DNA of 64,000 bases. It comes from Pseudooceanicola marinus (GTDB lineage: Bacteria; Pseudomonadota; Alphaproteobacteria; Rhodobacterales; Rhodobacteraceae). The notes under the pieces were generated by a model. The model saw nothing but the letters and a program-made list of their open reading frames with translations. It had not been told where the DNA came from and ran no database searches. Where the stretch lies: positions 86,373 to 150,372 of the forward strand of contig NZ_PGTC01000022.1 in assembly GCF_002786295.1 (NCBI RefSeq). The letters run 5' to 3'. Below, piece after piece: positions 16,300 to 25,954 of this stretch. The position numbers were made by a program, and so were the translations under genes. The number at the start of each line of letters is the position of its first letter. Positions within the stretch are counted from its first letter, which is position 1.

Positions 16300-17622
16300 T
16301 CAGCGAAGCGCTTTTTGCCACTCATAGTAGGAGCTTTTCGGCGTCCGTTTCATCGTCTCGAAGTCGACATGCACCAGGCCGAAGCGTTTCTCGTAGCCGA
16401 GCGACCATTCGTAGTTGTCCAGAAGCGACCACAGGAAGTAGCCGTTCACCGGCACGCCTTCGTCCGCCGCCTTCTTCATCATCGCCAGGTGCTTTTGCAC
16501 GAAGTCCAGACGCTCCGGGTCGTTGACGGTGCCGTCAGGCTGGATCACGTCGGCATTGGCCATGCCGTTCTCGGTGACGAACAGGGGCAGGTCGCCGGTG
16601 TATTCCTCCGCCGTGCGTTTCAGGAACTTGTAGAGGCCCTCGGGGTAGATCTCCCAGTCCATGAAGGTCTTGGGCAGGGGGCCTTCGACCTCGTGGTGAT
16701 GCGGCCAGGGGCCGTCGTCGGGCGCGATCAGCTTGCGGGTGTAGTAGTTCACCCCGACCCAGTCGAGCGGGCTGGCGATCACGTCGAAATCGTCCTGCCA
16801 GCCCTCGGGCATATGCGGCTCGAACCCCTTCATGACATTGGCGGGATATTCCTTCTTGAACATGCCGCCGAGGAAGAAACGGTTGTAGTAGCCGTCGTAA
16901 AGGGCTGCGGCCTCGGCCGCCTCGGGGGTGTCATCGGCCGGATCGGCCCATTCCATGTTCACCACGGCGCCCAGGTTCTTGAGGCCCATGGCGCGCATCG
17001 CCTGAATGGCGGTACCGTGGGCCTTCATCACGTGGTGCATGGCGCGGGCGGTGGCGCGGATGTCCTTCAGCCCCGGCGCCTGGTGGCCCAGGAAATGCGA
17101 CAGGAAGGCCACGCACCAGGGTTCGTTGATCGGCGCGATGGAATGCATGCGGTCACCGATGCGGCCCATGATGACCTCGGCGAAATCGGCAAACCAGTTG
17201 GCGATGTCGGGGTTGCGCCAGCCGCCCAGGTCGGCCAGCGGGCTGGGCAGTTCCCAGTGATACAGCGTCGCGCAGGGCTTGATGCCGCGCTCCAGCATGG
17301 CATCGGTCAACCGGTCGTAGAAATCGAGGCCCTCGGGGTTGGGCGTGCCGCGCCCCTCGGGCAGGACCCGCGCCCAGGAGGTGGAGAAGCGGTAGCAGTC
17401 GAAGCCCGCGCCCTTCACCAGGTCCAGGTCTTCCTCGTAGCGGTGGTAGTGGTCACAGGCACGGTCGCCGTTTTCAGAGCGCACCACGTTGCCGGGGGTG
17501 GCGGCGAAGGTGTCCCAGTGGGTCGAACCGGCGCCGCCGAAGGCGTGCCCCTCGATCTGGTAGGAGGAGGTGGCTGTGCCGAAGAGGAAGCCTTCGGGGA
17601 AATCCTGTCGGGAGAAGGTCAT
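16300..17622 (-). CDS. bglA: Beta-glucosidase, glycoside hydrolase family 1
   Basis: A 440-residue GH1 enzyme of normal length. The acid/base Glu167 lies in INEPW (165-169) and the nucleophile Glu351 in FVTENG (348-353). Other family blocks are FLFGTATSSYQIEG, DCYRFSTSWARVLP and GYFLWSLLDNYEWSLGYEKRFGLVHVD. No signal peptide, so it acts in the cytoplasm, hydrolysing imported beta-glucosides with retention. It lies 46 bp after the LacI-family repressor gene on the same strand and is probably co-transcribed with it. Confidence 0.94.
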   Translation of the reverse strand: MTFSRQDFPEGFLFGTATSSYQIEGHAFGGAGSTHWDTFAATPGNVVRSENGDRACDHYHRYEEDLDLVKGAGFDCYRFSTSWARVLPEGRGTPNPEGLDFYDRLTDAMLERGIKPCATLYHWELPSPLADLGGWRNPDIANWFADFAEVIMGRIGDRMHSIAPINEPWCVAFLSHFLGHQAPGLKDIRATARAMHHVMKAHGTAIQAMRAMGLKNLGAVVNMEWADPADDTPEAAEAAALYDGYYNRFFLGGMFKKEYPANVMKGFEPHMPEGWQDDFDVIASPLDWVGVNYYTRKLIAPDDGPWPHHHEVEGPLPKTFMDWEIYPEGLYKFLKRTAEEYTGDLPLFVTENGMANADVIQPDGTVNDPERLDFVQKHLAMMKKAADEGVPVNGYFLWSLLDNYEWSLGYEKRFGLVHVDFETMKRTPKSSYYEWQKALR

Positions 17623-17668
17623 GGGTCTCTCATCTGCTGCGGGCCGGGGCCCGGGTCGGAAAGGGGTG

Positions 17669-18712
17669 TCAGCCCAGGCGCGCGGCCTGAAGAGGGGCGG
17701 GGCCGGTCGAGCTGCCGACCACCAGCTGCGCTTCCAGCAGGCGGGTGATCGGGCCCTCGTCCGGTGCGGAGATCAGCTGCACCAGTGCATCGGCCAGCAA
17801 CTCGCCCGCCATGCGGACGGAGGACCGGGTGGCGGTGAAGATCGGCAGGTCCTGGCCGTTCTTGAGGTAGGACAGGTCGTCGTCATGAGTGATGACCGAC
17901 AGGTCGCGGCCCATCACCAGCCCGGCTTCCTGCAGGGCGCGGCGGATGCCGATGGCCGACAGGATCGAGGAACAGATGATCGCCGTCGGCGGGTCCTCCA
18001 GCGACAGCATGTGCCGGGTCTTCTTGAAACCGAATTCCTCGGTCATCTCGTCGGTGCACATCAGGATGGGATCGGAGCTCAGCCCTGCGGCCTCCAGCGC
18101 GTGGGTGTAGCCCTTGCGCCGGCGGAAGGCGAAATCCATCCGTTCCAGCCCGTTGATCAGCGCGATGCGGCGATGGCCCAGCTGGATCAGGAACTCGGTC
18201 GCGCGGCGGAAGGCCTGGGTGTTGTTCACGTCGATCCAGGAATAGGGCAGGTCGACCCCGGTGGAGCGGCCGTGCACCACGAAGGGCAGGCCGATGTCGT
18301 TCAGCAGCGCGATGCGTTCGTCGTTCACCGCTGGCGCCTGGACGATCACCCCGTCGACGGCGCCCCGGGCGCGGAACTCGCGGTACACCTTGCCCTCGTC
18401 GTCGCCGGGCACCCGGGTCAGCAGGATGTCGTAGCCCGCCCGCGCCAGGTTCTGGCTGGCGCCGGCGACGAAATCCCCGAAGACCGGGTTGACCATCTCA
18501 TGCTCGGTCGAGGTGGGGATGACCTGGCCGATCAGCATCGCGCGCCCCGTCGCCAGGCCCTTGGCCCGGCTGTTCGGGCGATAGCCCATTTGCGCGGCGG
18601 CTTCCTCGACCCTGCGGCGCGTCGCCGCGCTGACCTCCGGGTAGCCGTTCAGGGCGCGGCTGACCGTGGTCTGCGACAGGCCGAGGGCTTCTGCCAGGGT
18701 TTTCAGGTTCAT
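17669..18712 (-). CDS. aglR: LacI family repressor of the alpha-glucoside operon
   Basis: The 347-residue protein starts with a LacI-type HTH and hinge (MNLKTLAEALGLSQTTVSRALNGYPEVSAATRRRVEEAAAQMGYRPN), followed by a periplasmic-binding-like effector domain. It is divergent from aglE, and the matching LacI-type palindrome CAAAGCGCTTTG occurs both 9 bp upstream of its own start and before aglE. This is strong evidence that it controls itself, the downstream beta-glucosidase and the agl operon, presumably releasing DNA when an alpha-glucoside binds. Confidence 0.9.
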   Translation of the reverse strand: MNLKTLAEALGLSQTTVSRALNGYPEVSAATRRRVEEAAAQMGYRPNSRAKGLATGRAMLIGQVIPTSTEHEMVNPVFGDFVAGASQNLARAGYDILLTRVPGDDEGKVYREFRARGAVDGVIVQAPAVNDERIALLNDIGLPFVVHGRSTGVDLPYSWIDVNNTQAFRRATEFLIQLGHRRIALINGLERMDFAFRRRKGYTHALEAAGLSSDPILMCTDEMTEEFGFKKTRHMLSLEDPPTAIICSSILSAIGIRRALQEAGLVMGRDLSVITHDDDLSYLKNGQDLPIFTATRSSVRMAGELLADALVQLISAPDEGPITRLLEAQLVVGSSTGPAPLQAARLG

Positions 18713-18720
18713 CAGCTATC

Positions 18721-18732
18721 CAAAGCGCTTTG
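18721..18732. promoter_or_regulatory. LacI-type operator O1 (aglR side)
   Basis: A perfect 12-bp palindrome, CAAAGCGCTTTG, centred 14 bp upstream of the aglR start codon. The central CG and AAnCGnTT layout are typical of LacI/CcpA-type operators. The position implies autorepression. Confidence 0.8.
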
Positions 18733-18845
18733 AAAATCGGTGCGGCTTTCTGTGTGCAATCAAAGACCCGTCACGTCAATGCCCTTGATAAAAGGGCGTG
18801 AGTGCTGACCTGACGTCCTGCTAAACTTGAATTTTCGGCAAATTG

Positions 18846-18875
18846 TTGACATCACTGGGGTGCGTGTCATTTATC
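18846..18875 (+). promoter_or_regulatory. Probable aglE promoter
   Basis: TTGACA at 18846-18851 is followed by a weak -10 (CATTTA/TTTATC around 18868-18875). The transcription start would fall inside the operator at 18886-18899. Confidence 0.5.
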
Positions 18876-18885
18876 GTCACACGCC

Positions 18886-18899
18886 TCAAAGCGCTTTGA
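18886..18899. promoter_or_regulatory. LacI-type operator O2 (aglE side)
   Basis: TCAAAGCGCTTTGA, a perfect 14-bp palindrome whose 12-bp core is identical to the one near aglR. It lies just downstream of the aglE promoter and 56 bp before the aglE start. The two operators are 166 bp apart centre to centre, which could allow looping. Confidence 0.8.
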
Positions 18900-18954
18900 A
18901 CTGGATTCGGAGCAAACAAGATGGCGCATGGCGCATTCGGGAGGGAATTTGGCT

Positions 18955-20223
18955 ATGAACAAAGTACTTTACACGAGCGTGGCGAGCTTGGCCCTGACGG
19001 TCGGCGCGGCACAAGCAGAGCAGGTCACCGTTTTCGGTCCCTGGCTCGGCCCTGACCAGGAGCAGGTCGAAAAGGTTCTGGAAGGCTTCGCGGAAGCCTC
19101 CGGCCACGACGTGTCCTACGTGGGCTCCGACAGCTTTGAACAGCAGATCGTCATCGACGCCGAGGCGGGCTCGGCGCCGAACATCGCGATCTTCCCGCAG
19201 CCGGGCCTGGCGCAGGACATGGCGCGTAACGGCTTCCTGACGCCGCTGGCCGACGGCACCGACGACTGGGTGCGCGAGCACTACGCCGCCGGTGACAGTT
19301 GGGTCGACCTGGGCAGCTTTGCCGGCCCCGATGGTGAAGTCAGCCTCTACGGCTTCTTCTTCAAGGTCGATGTGAAGTCCCTCGTCTGGTATATGCCCGA
19401 GAACTTCGAGGATGCGGGCTACGACGTGCCCGAGACCATGGAAGAGCTGAAGGCGCTGACCGAGCAGATGGCGGCAGACGGCGAGACGCCTTGGTGCATT
19501 GGCCTGGGGTCGGGCGCCGCAACCGGCTGGCCGGCGACCGACTGGGTCGAAGACCTGATGCTGCGCGTCGCCACCCCCGAGGAATACGACGCCTGGGTCA
19601 GCAACGACATGCCCTTCGACGATCCCAAGGTGATCGAGGCGATCAAGGAATTCGGCTGGTTCGCCAAGAATGACGACTTCGTCGCCGGTGGCGCCAATGC
19701 CGTGGCCGCGACCGACTTCCGCGATGCACCGCAGGGCCTCTTCTCCTTCCCGCCGCAGTGCTACATGCTGAAGCAGGCGTCCTTCATCCCGACCTTCTTC
19801 CCGGATGATGCGGTGGTCGGCGAAGACGTCGATTTCTTCTACTTCCCGGCCTATGGCGACAGCGATCTGGGCACCCCGGTGCTGGGCGCCGGCACGCTTT
19901 GGGCGATCACCAACGACAGCCAGGGCGCGCAGGATCTGATCAAGTACCTGCAGACCACCGAGGCGCATGAAACCTGGATGGCCATGTCCGGCTTCCTGAC
20001 GCCCTACAAGGATGTTGACACCTCGGTCTTCGGGGATCCGACCCTGAAGAACATGAACGACATCCTGTTGAACGCCACCACCTTCCGCTTCGACGCCTCC
20101 GACCTGATGCCGGGCGCGGTCGGCGCCGGGTCCTTCTGGACCGGCATGGTGGACTACGTCGGTGGCAAGTCTGCCGAAGATGTCGGCGCGGACATCCAGG
20201 CGTCCTGGGACGCCATCAAGTAA
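18955..20223 (+). CDS. aglE: Alpha-glucoside ABC transporter substrate-binding protein
   Basis: The 422-residue protein has a Sec signal peptide (MNKVLYTSVASLALTVGAAQA) followed by EQVTVFGPWLGPDQEQVEKVL, characteristic of AglE-type proteins. The ATG at 18955 has GGGAGGG 9 nt upstream, so nine residues of the longer frame are excluded. It heads the aglEFGAK operon and would bind sucrose, maltose, trehalose or related alpha-glucosides in the periplasm. A long hairpin follows the stop codon. Confidence 0.92.
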   Translation: MNKVLYTSVASLALTVGAAQAEQVTVFGPWLGPDQEQVEKVLEGFAEASGHDVSYVGSDSFEQQIVIDAEAGSAPNIAIFPQPGLAQDMARNGFLTPLADGTDDWVREHYAAGDSWVDLGSFAGPDGEVSLYGFFFKVDVKSLVWYMPENFEDAGYDVPETMEELKALTEQMAADGETPWCIGLGSGAATGWPATDWVEDLMLRVATPEEYDAWVSNDMPFDDPKVIEAIKEFGWFAKNDDFVAGGANAVAATDFRDAPQGLFSFPPQCYMLKQASFIPTFFPDDAVVGEDVDFFYFPAYGDSDLGTPVLGAGTLWAITNDSQGAQDLIKYLQTTEAHETWMAMSGFLTPYKDVDTSVFGDPTLKNMNDILLNATTFRFDASDLMPGAVGAGSFWTGMVDYVGGKSAEDVGADIQASWDAIK

Positions 20224-20249
20224 ACCCAATCGCGGGGAAACCTGCGATC

Positions 20250-20281
20250 GCGCGGCCCGGAGGCAACTTTCCGGGCCGCGC
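20250..20281 (+). repeat. Strong hairpin between aglE and aglF
   Basis: GCGCGGCCCGGA (20250-20261) pairs perfectly with 20270-20281 across an 8-nt loop. There is no following T-run. The position after the binding-protein gene suggests 3' protection of aglE mRNA or partial termination, giving more AglE than AglF/AglG. Confidence 0.65.
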
Positions 20282-20312
20282 CTGACTTCGGCGACAAGCA
20301 GACGAGGGTACC

Positions 20313-21314
20313 ATGGCACCGGCATTGCAGGGATTGCTGACGATCGTGATCGGCATCAGCGTATGCATCGGATATTTTCTCGGGTCCAACCTGCTGCTGG
20401 ATACCCTGTTTCCGCCACGCGGCCCGCGCGCCGGGCGCAACATCAACATCGCCAACATGGTGCGGCCCTGGCTGTTCCTGTTCCCCGCCATGTTCGCCCT
20501 GGGCCTCTACCTGGCTTACCCGGTGGTCGAGACGCTGCGCCTGTCGCTGACCGAGCGGGTCCCGGGCGGCGGCTATGTCTGGGCGGGGCTCGACAATTAC
20601 ATCCAGATGGCCAACGAGCCGAAGTTCTGGGAAGCGATCATCAACAACATGCTCTGGCTGCTGGTGGTGCCGGGGCTGGCCACGGTCTTCGGTCTGCTGG
20701 CCGCCCAGCTGACCGACCGCATCAAGTGGGGCAATATCGCCAAGTCGATCATCTTCATGCCCATGGCGATCAGCTTCGTCGGGGCCTCGGTGATCTGGAA
20801 GCTGGTCTATGACGCCCGCCCCGCAGGGCAGGAGCAGATCGGCATCCTCAACGCCATCGTGGTCGCCCTGGGCGGACAGCCCGAGACCTGGCTGACCATT
20901 CCCTTCTGGAACAACTTCTTCCTGATGGCCGTGCTGGTCTGGATCCAGACGGGCTTTGCCATGGTGATCCTGTCGGCCGCCCTGCGCGGCATCCCGGAAG
21001 AAACCATCGAGGCCGCCATCGTCGACGGCGCCAACCCGATGCAGATCTTCTTCAAGATCAAGGTGCCGCAGATCAAGGGCACGATCATGGTCGTCTGGAC
21101 CACGACCACCATCATCGTGCTGAAGATCTTCGACATCGTCTTTGCCATGACCAACGGCCAGTGGGGGACGCAGGTTCTGGCGAACTACATGTACGCCAAG
21201 CTCTTCGTCGCCCGGGACTGGGGCGTGGGCAGTGCCTCGGCCATCGTCATCATGGTGCTGGTGCTGCCGATCCTGGTCTGGAACGTGCGCAACGCGCGCA
21301 AGGAAATGAACTGA
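20313..21314 (+). CDS. aglF: Alpha-glucoside ABC transporter permease
   Basis: A 333-residue permease. The N-terminus (VIGISVCIGYFLGSNLLLDTLFPPRG) is an extra membrane segment typical of AglF. The EAA loop is EETIEAAIVDGANPMQIFFKIKVPQI. It forms the channel with AglG and uses the AglK ATPase. AglG follows after 10 bp. Confidence 0.93.
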   Translation: MAPALQGLLTIVIGISVCIGYFLGSNLLLDTLFPPRGPRAGRNINIANMVRPWLFLFPAMFALGLYLAYPVVETLRLSLTERVPGGGYVWAGLDNYIQMANEPKFWEAIINNMLWLLVVPGLATVFGLLAAQLTDRIKWGNIAKSIIFMPMAISFVGASVIWKLVYDARPAGQEQIGILNAIVVALGGQPETWLTIPFWNNFFLMAVLVWIQTGFAMVILSAALRGIPEETIEAAIVDGANPMQIFFKIKVPQIKGTIMVVWTTTTIIVLKIFDIVFAMTNGQWGTQVLANYMYAKLFVARDWGVGSASAIVIMVLVLPILVWNVRNARKEMN

Positions 21315-21324
21315 GGAGGCGGTG

Positions 21325-22479
21325 ATGAAAAATATTGCCGGACAGAAACCCGCACTTCTCTGGGCGACGCATCTTGCCGTGGCCTTCATGGTGATCCTGT
21401 GGATCATCCCCACCTTCGGCCTTCTGGTCTCGTCCTTCCGCACCGGCGACCAGATCTCCACCAGCGGCTGGTGGAAATCGCTCTTTGCCACCGAACAGGT
21501 GGAGGGGTTCCGCATTGCCTCGCCCGAGGACCAGGTGCAGGAGGGCGATCTCTACGTGATCGAGGGCAATGTCTTCACCGATGGCGGGGCCGAGGCCAAC
21601 ACGCTGTCGGCCTGGGGCACCTCCTCTCGCGATGTCAGCGCCTATGCGCCCGGTGACGTGGCCGAGTTGCGCGACGGCGGCACCATCACCATCGCGGAGA
21701 ACGGCGATTACCGGCTGGAGAACAGCGAACCCTTCGAGGGCAGCCGGGGGGAGCGGGTCTTCGGCACCGTGTCCGAACCGCCCACCTTCACCCTGGAAAA
21801 CTATGACCGCGTCCTCTTCTCCGGCTCCAGCACCGATGGGATGCAGAAGGCCTTCCTGAACACCATGACGGTGACGATTCCCGCCACCGTCATTCCGATC
21901 CTGATCGCCGCTTTCGCGGCCTATGCCCTGGCCTGGATGGATTTCCCCGGCCGCGCCCTGCTGATCGCCGGCGTCGTGGCCCTGCTGGTCGTGCCGCTGC
22001 AACTGGCGCTGATCCCGCTGCTGAAGCTGCACCTGAACATCGGCATCGGGAAGGGCTACATGGGCGTCTGGCTGGCGCATACGGGGTTCGGCCTGCCGAT
22101 GGCGGTCTACCTTCTGCGCAACTACATCGCGGGCCTGCCCCGCGACATCATCGAGAACGCCCGGGTGGACGGCGCGACGGAATTCCAGATCTTCACCCGG
22201 ATCATCCTGCCGCTGTCCTTCCCCGCGCTGGCCAGCTTCGCCATTTTCCAGTTCCTGTGGACCTGGAACGACCTGCTGGTGGCCAAGGTCTTCCTGATCG
22301 ACGCCTCGGGGCAAACCACGGTGATGACCAACCAGATTGTCGAGTTGATGGGCACCCGGGGCGGTGACTGGGAGATCCTGGCCACAGCGGCCTTTGTCTC
22401 CATCGCCGTGCCGCTGCTCGTCTTCTTCTTCATGCAGAAATACCTGGTCCGCGGCCTTCTGGCCGGGTCCGTGAAATAG
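21325..22479 (+). CDS. aglG: Alpha-glucoside ABC transporter permease with large periplasmic insertion
   Basis: A 384-residue permease, about 100 residues longer than usual MalG-type proteins. Between the first and second membrane segments, residues of about 45-160 form a hydrophilic domain (GFRIASPEDQVQEGDLYVIEG onward), as known for AglG. The EAA loop is RDIIENARVDGATEFQIFTRIILPL. ATG at 21325 is chosen over the GTG one codon earlier because GAGGAGG is 5 nt before it. Confidence 0.93.
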   Translation: MKNIAGQKPALLWATHLAVAFMVILWIIPTFGLLVSSFRTGDQISTSGWWKSLFATEQVEGFRIASPEDQVQEGDLYVIEGNVFTDGGAEANTLSAWGTSSRDVSAYAPGDVAELRDGGTITIAENGDYRLENSEPFEGSRGERVFGTVSEPPTFTLENYDRVLFSGSSTDGMQKAFLNTMTVTIPATVIPILIAAFAAYALAWMDFPGRALLIAGVVALLVVPLQLALIPLLKLHLNIGIGKGYMGVWLAHTGFGLPMAVYLLRNYIAGLPRDIIENARVDGATEFQIFTRIILPLSFPALASFAIFQFLWTWNDLLVAKVFLIDASGQTTVMTNQIVELMGTRGGDWEILATAAFVSIAVPLLVFFFMQKYLVRGLLAGSVK

Positions 22480-22490
22480 GAATGCTCCCC

Positions 22491-24143
<1,653 letters not shown>

Positions 24144-24149
24144 GGAAGA

Positions 24150-25241
24150 ATGGGCAACCTGACGCTGACGGATGTCTCGAAGACCTACGGGGGCGCGGTC
24201 AACGTCCTCAATGACATCAACCTCGAGATCGAGGCCGGCGAGCTGATCGTCTTCGTCGGCCCCTCCGGCTGCGGGAAGTCCACGCTGCTGCGCATGATCG
24301 CGGGACTGGAGAAGATCACCGGCGGCACGCTGGAGATCGACGGCCAGCGGATGAACGACGTGCCGCCTGCGCAGCGCGGCATCGCCATGGTGTTCCAGTC
24401 CTACGCGCTTTACCCGCACATGACGGTGCGGGAAAACATGGCCTTCGCCCTGAAGCTGGCGAAGAAGTCGAAGGAGGAGATCGACGCGGCGGTGATGGAT
24501 GCGGCGAAGAAGCTGCAGCTGGAAGATTACCTCGACCGCCTGCCCAAGGCCCTGTCGGGGGGGCAGCGTCAGCGGGTCGCCATCGGCCGTTCGATCGTCC
24601 GCGATCCGAAGATTTTCCTCTTCGACGAACCGCTGTCGAACCTCGACGCGGCGCTGCGCGTCGCCACCCGGATCGAGATCGCCCGCCTGAAGGAAGAGAT
24701 GCCCGACCGGACGATGGTCTATGTCACCCACGACCAGGTCGAGGCGATGACCCTGGCCGACCGGATCGTGGTGCTGGCCAACAAGGGCATCGCCCAGGTC
24801 GGCGCGCCGCTGGAGCTCTACGAGAACCCGCGCAACGAGATGGTGGCGACCTTCATCGGCTCGCCGGCGATGAACCTGCTGCCGGGCAAGATCACCGCAA
24901 CCGGCGCGGAGACGGAGGTCACGCTGGACGCCGGTGGCATCGCCCGCTCGACCGTGGAGACGACCGAGGCGGACATGGGCAAGACCGTCAACATCGGCGT
25001 CCGGCCCGAACACCTGCTGCCGACCGAGGTGGGCGAGGCGCTTTTCACCGGCCAGGTCGACATCACCGAGGCCCTGGGCGAGGTGACACTGCTCTACTTC
25101 GAGACGGTTGGCACGGATCCCGCGCTGATCGCCAAGCTGCCCGACATGCACAAGCACCTGCGCGGCAAGACGGTGAAGATGACCGCCGCGCCGGAGCACG
25201 TTCACCTGTTCCACGAAGGCCTGTCGATGCGCCACCGCTGA
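24150..25241 (+). CDS. aglK: Alpha-glucoside ABC transporter ATP-binding protein
   Basis: A 363-residue MalK-type ATPase with Walker A GPSGCGKST (37-45), LSGGQ (135-139), Walker B IFLFDE (155-160) and a C-terminal TOBE regulatory domain. It starts 6 bp after aglA, preceded by GAGGAA. It is the last gene of aglEFGAK and is followed by an intrinsic terminator. Confidence 0.95.
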   Translation: MGNLTLTDVSKTYGGAVNVLNDINLEIEAGELIVFVGPSGCGKSTLLRMIAGLEKITGGTLEIDGQRMNDVPPAQRGIAMVFQSYALYPHMTVRENMAFALKLAKKSKEEIDAAVMDAAKKLQLEDYLDRLPKALSGGQRQRVAIGRSIVRDPKIFLFDEPLSNLDAALRVATRIEIARLKEEMPDRTMVYVTHDQVEAMTLADRIVVLANKGIAQVGAPLELYENPRNEMVATFIGSPAMNLLPGKITATGAETEVTLDAGGIARSTVETTEADMGKTVNIGVRPEHLLPTEVGEALFTGQVDITEALGEVTLLYFETVGTDPALIAKLPDMHKHLRGKTVKMTAAPEHVHLFHEGLSMRHR

Positions 25242-25282
25242 GGCGTCCGCCGGCCTGTGCGTTCAGGGATCCCGCCCGAGAG

Positions 25283-25310
25283 TCCCGCCGGTGCCGCCGG
25301 CGGGATTTTT
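25283..25310 (+). terminator. Intrinsic terminator of the agl operon
   Basis: TCCCGCCGG (25283-25291) pairs with CCGGCGGGA (25297-25305) across TGCCG and is followed by TTTTT at 25306-25310. It lies 42 bp after the aglK stop. Confidence 0.85.
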
Positions 25311-25368
25311 CATGCCCGTCGCGTCGAAGGCCCGGGAGGTCCGATGGGGACCGGCCTGCGGCCGGTCG

Positions 25369-25401
25369 CCTCCGGCGGGAGGTATTTGGAACGAGGTGAA
25401 G
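25369..25401 (+). repeat. Intergenic repeat, copy 1
   Basis: CCTCCGGCGGGA followed by GGTATTTGGAACGAGGTGAAG matches a second intergenic segment at 28424-28451 (CGCGAGTATTTCCGACAAGGTGAAGC). The shared core is gAG(G)TATTTnnnACnAGGTGAAG. Both lie outside genes, suggesting a dispersed element family of the genome. Confidence 0.5.
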
Positions 25402-25434
25402 ATCAGGACGCGTCTAAGGGGCGGCACGTGGTCC

Positions 25435-25857
25435 GTTTGGACGTGTGGCAGGGGCATATTGCGAAAGTCGGCCAACTCAGGGTCAACGGGCACGGCATCG
25501 ACAAGGCCGGTCGGCTGCGGCTGGCCCATGGCGGCACCCTCTTCCTGGAGGAGGTCGCGGACCTGCCGCTGGACTACCAGGGACGGCTGCGGGCTGCGTT
25601 GCGCGACCAGCAGGTGACCCGCGTCGGTGAAGACCGGCAGCGTGGCTTCAACGTCCGCCTGAACGCCTCTACCAGCTGCGACCTGTCGCGCGAGGTGGAG
25701 ACCCGTGACGGCACGGGCGCTGATCCTGTCGTCCGGGGACACGTTGCAGACCGAAGGGCGGGAGGTGTCGCTGCCCACCTCGGCGAAACCCGCGCGGAAG
25801 ATCCTGACTGAACAGGTGTTGGGGGCGCTGAAGGTCGACCACCCGATGCCTGCCTGA
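25435..25857 (+). pseudogene. Remnant of a sigma-54-dependent activator (NtrC/DctD family)
   Basis: The frame read at 25500-25690 gives AGRLRLAHGGTLFLEEVADL then PLDYQGRLRAALRDQQVTRVG, the Walker B and following helix of the sigma-54 interaction AAA+ domain, and then VRLNASTSCDL where active proteins read VRVIAATNRDL. In the +1 frame from 25711 the sequence continues ARALILSSGDTLQTEG to a TGA at 25855, which resembles the segment that precedes the C-terminal HTH. About 110 residues between these blocks and everything before the Walker A loop are missing. It is a non-functional relic, lying between two terminators. Confidence 0.65.
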
Positions 25858-25892
25858 ACCGGCAGACGCTCCTGACCGCTCCTCGACAGGTC

Positions 25893-25928
25893 AAAGGAAA
25901 ACCCCCGCCGGATCCTCTCCGGCGGGGG
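25893..25928 (-). terminator. Intrinsic terminator of the isocitrate dehydrogenase gene
   Basis: On the minus strand an 11-bp stem (25918-25928 pairing with 25902-25912, loop of 5) is followed by TTTTCCTTTGA. It lies 27 bp after the gene's stop codon. Confidence 0.85.
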
Positions 25929-25954
25929 CTCTCATATCAGCGGCTCGGGCCGGT

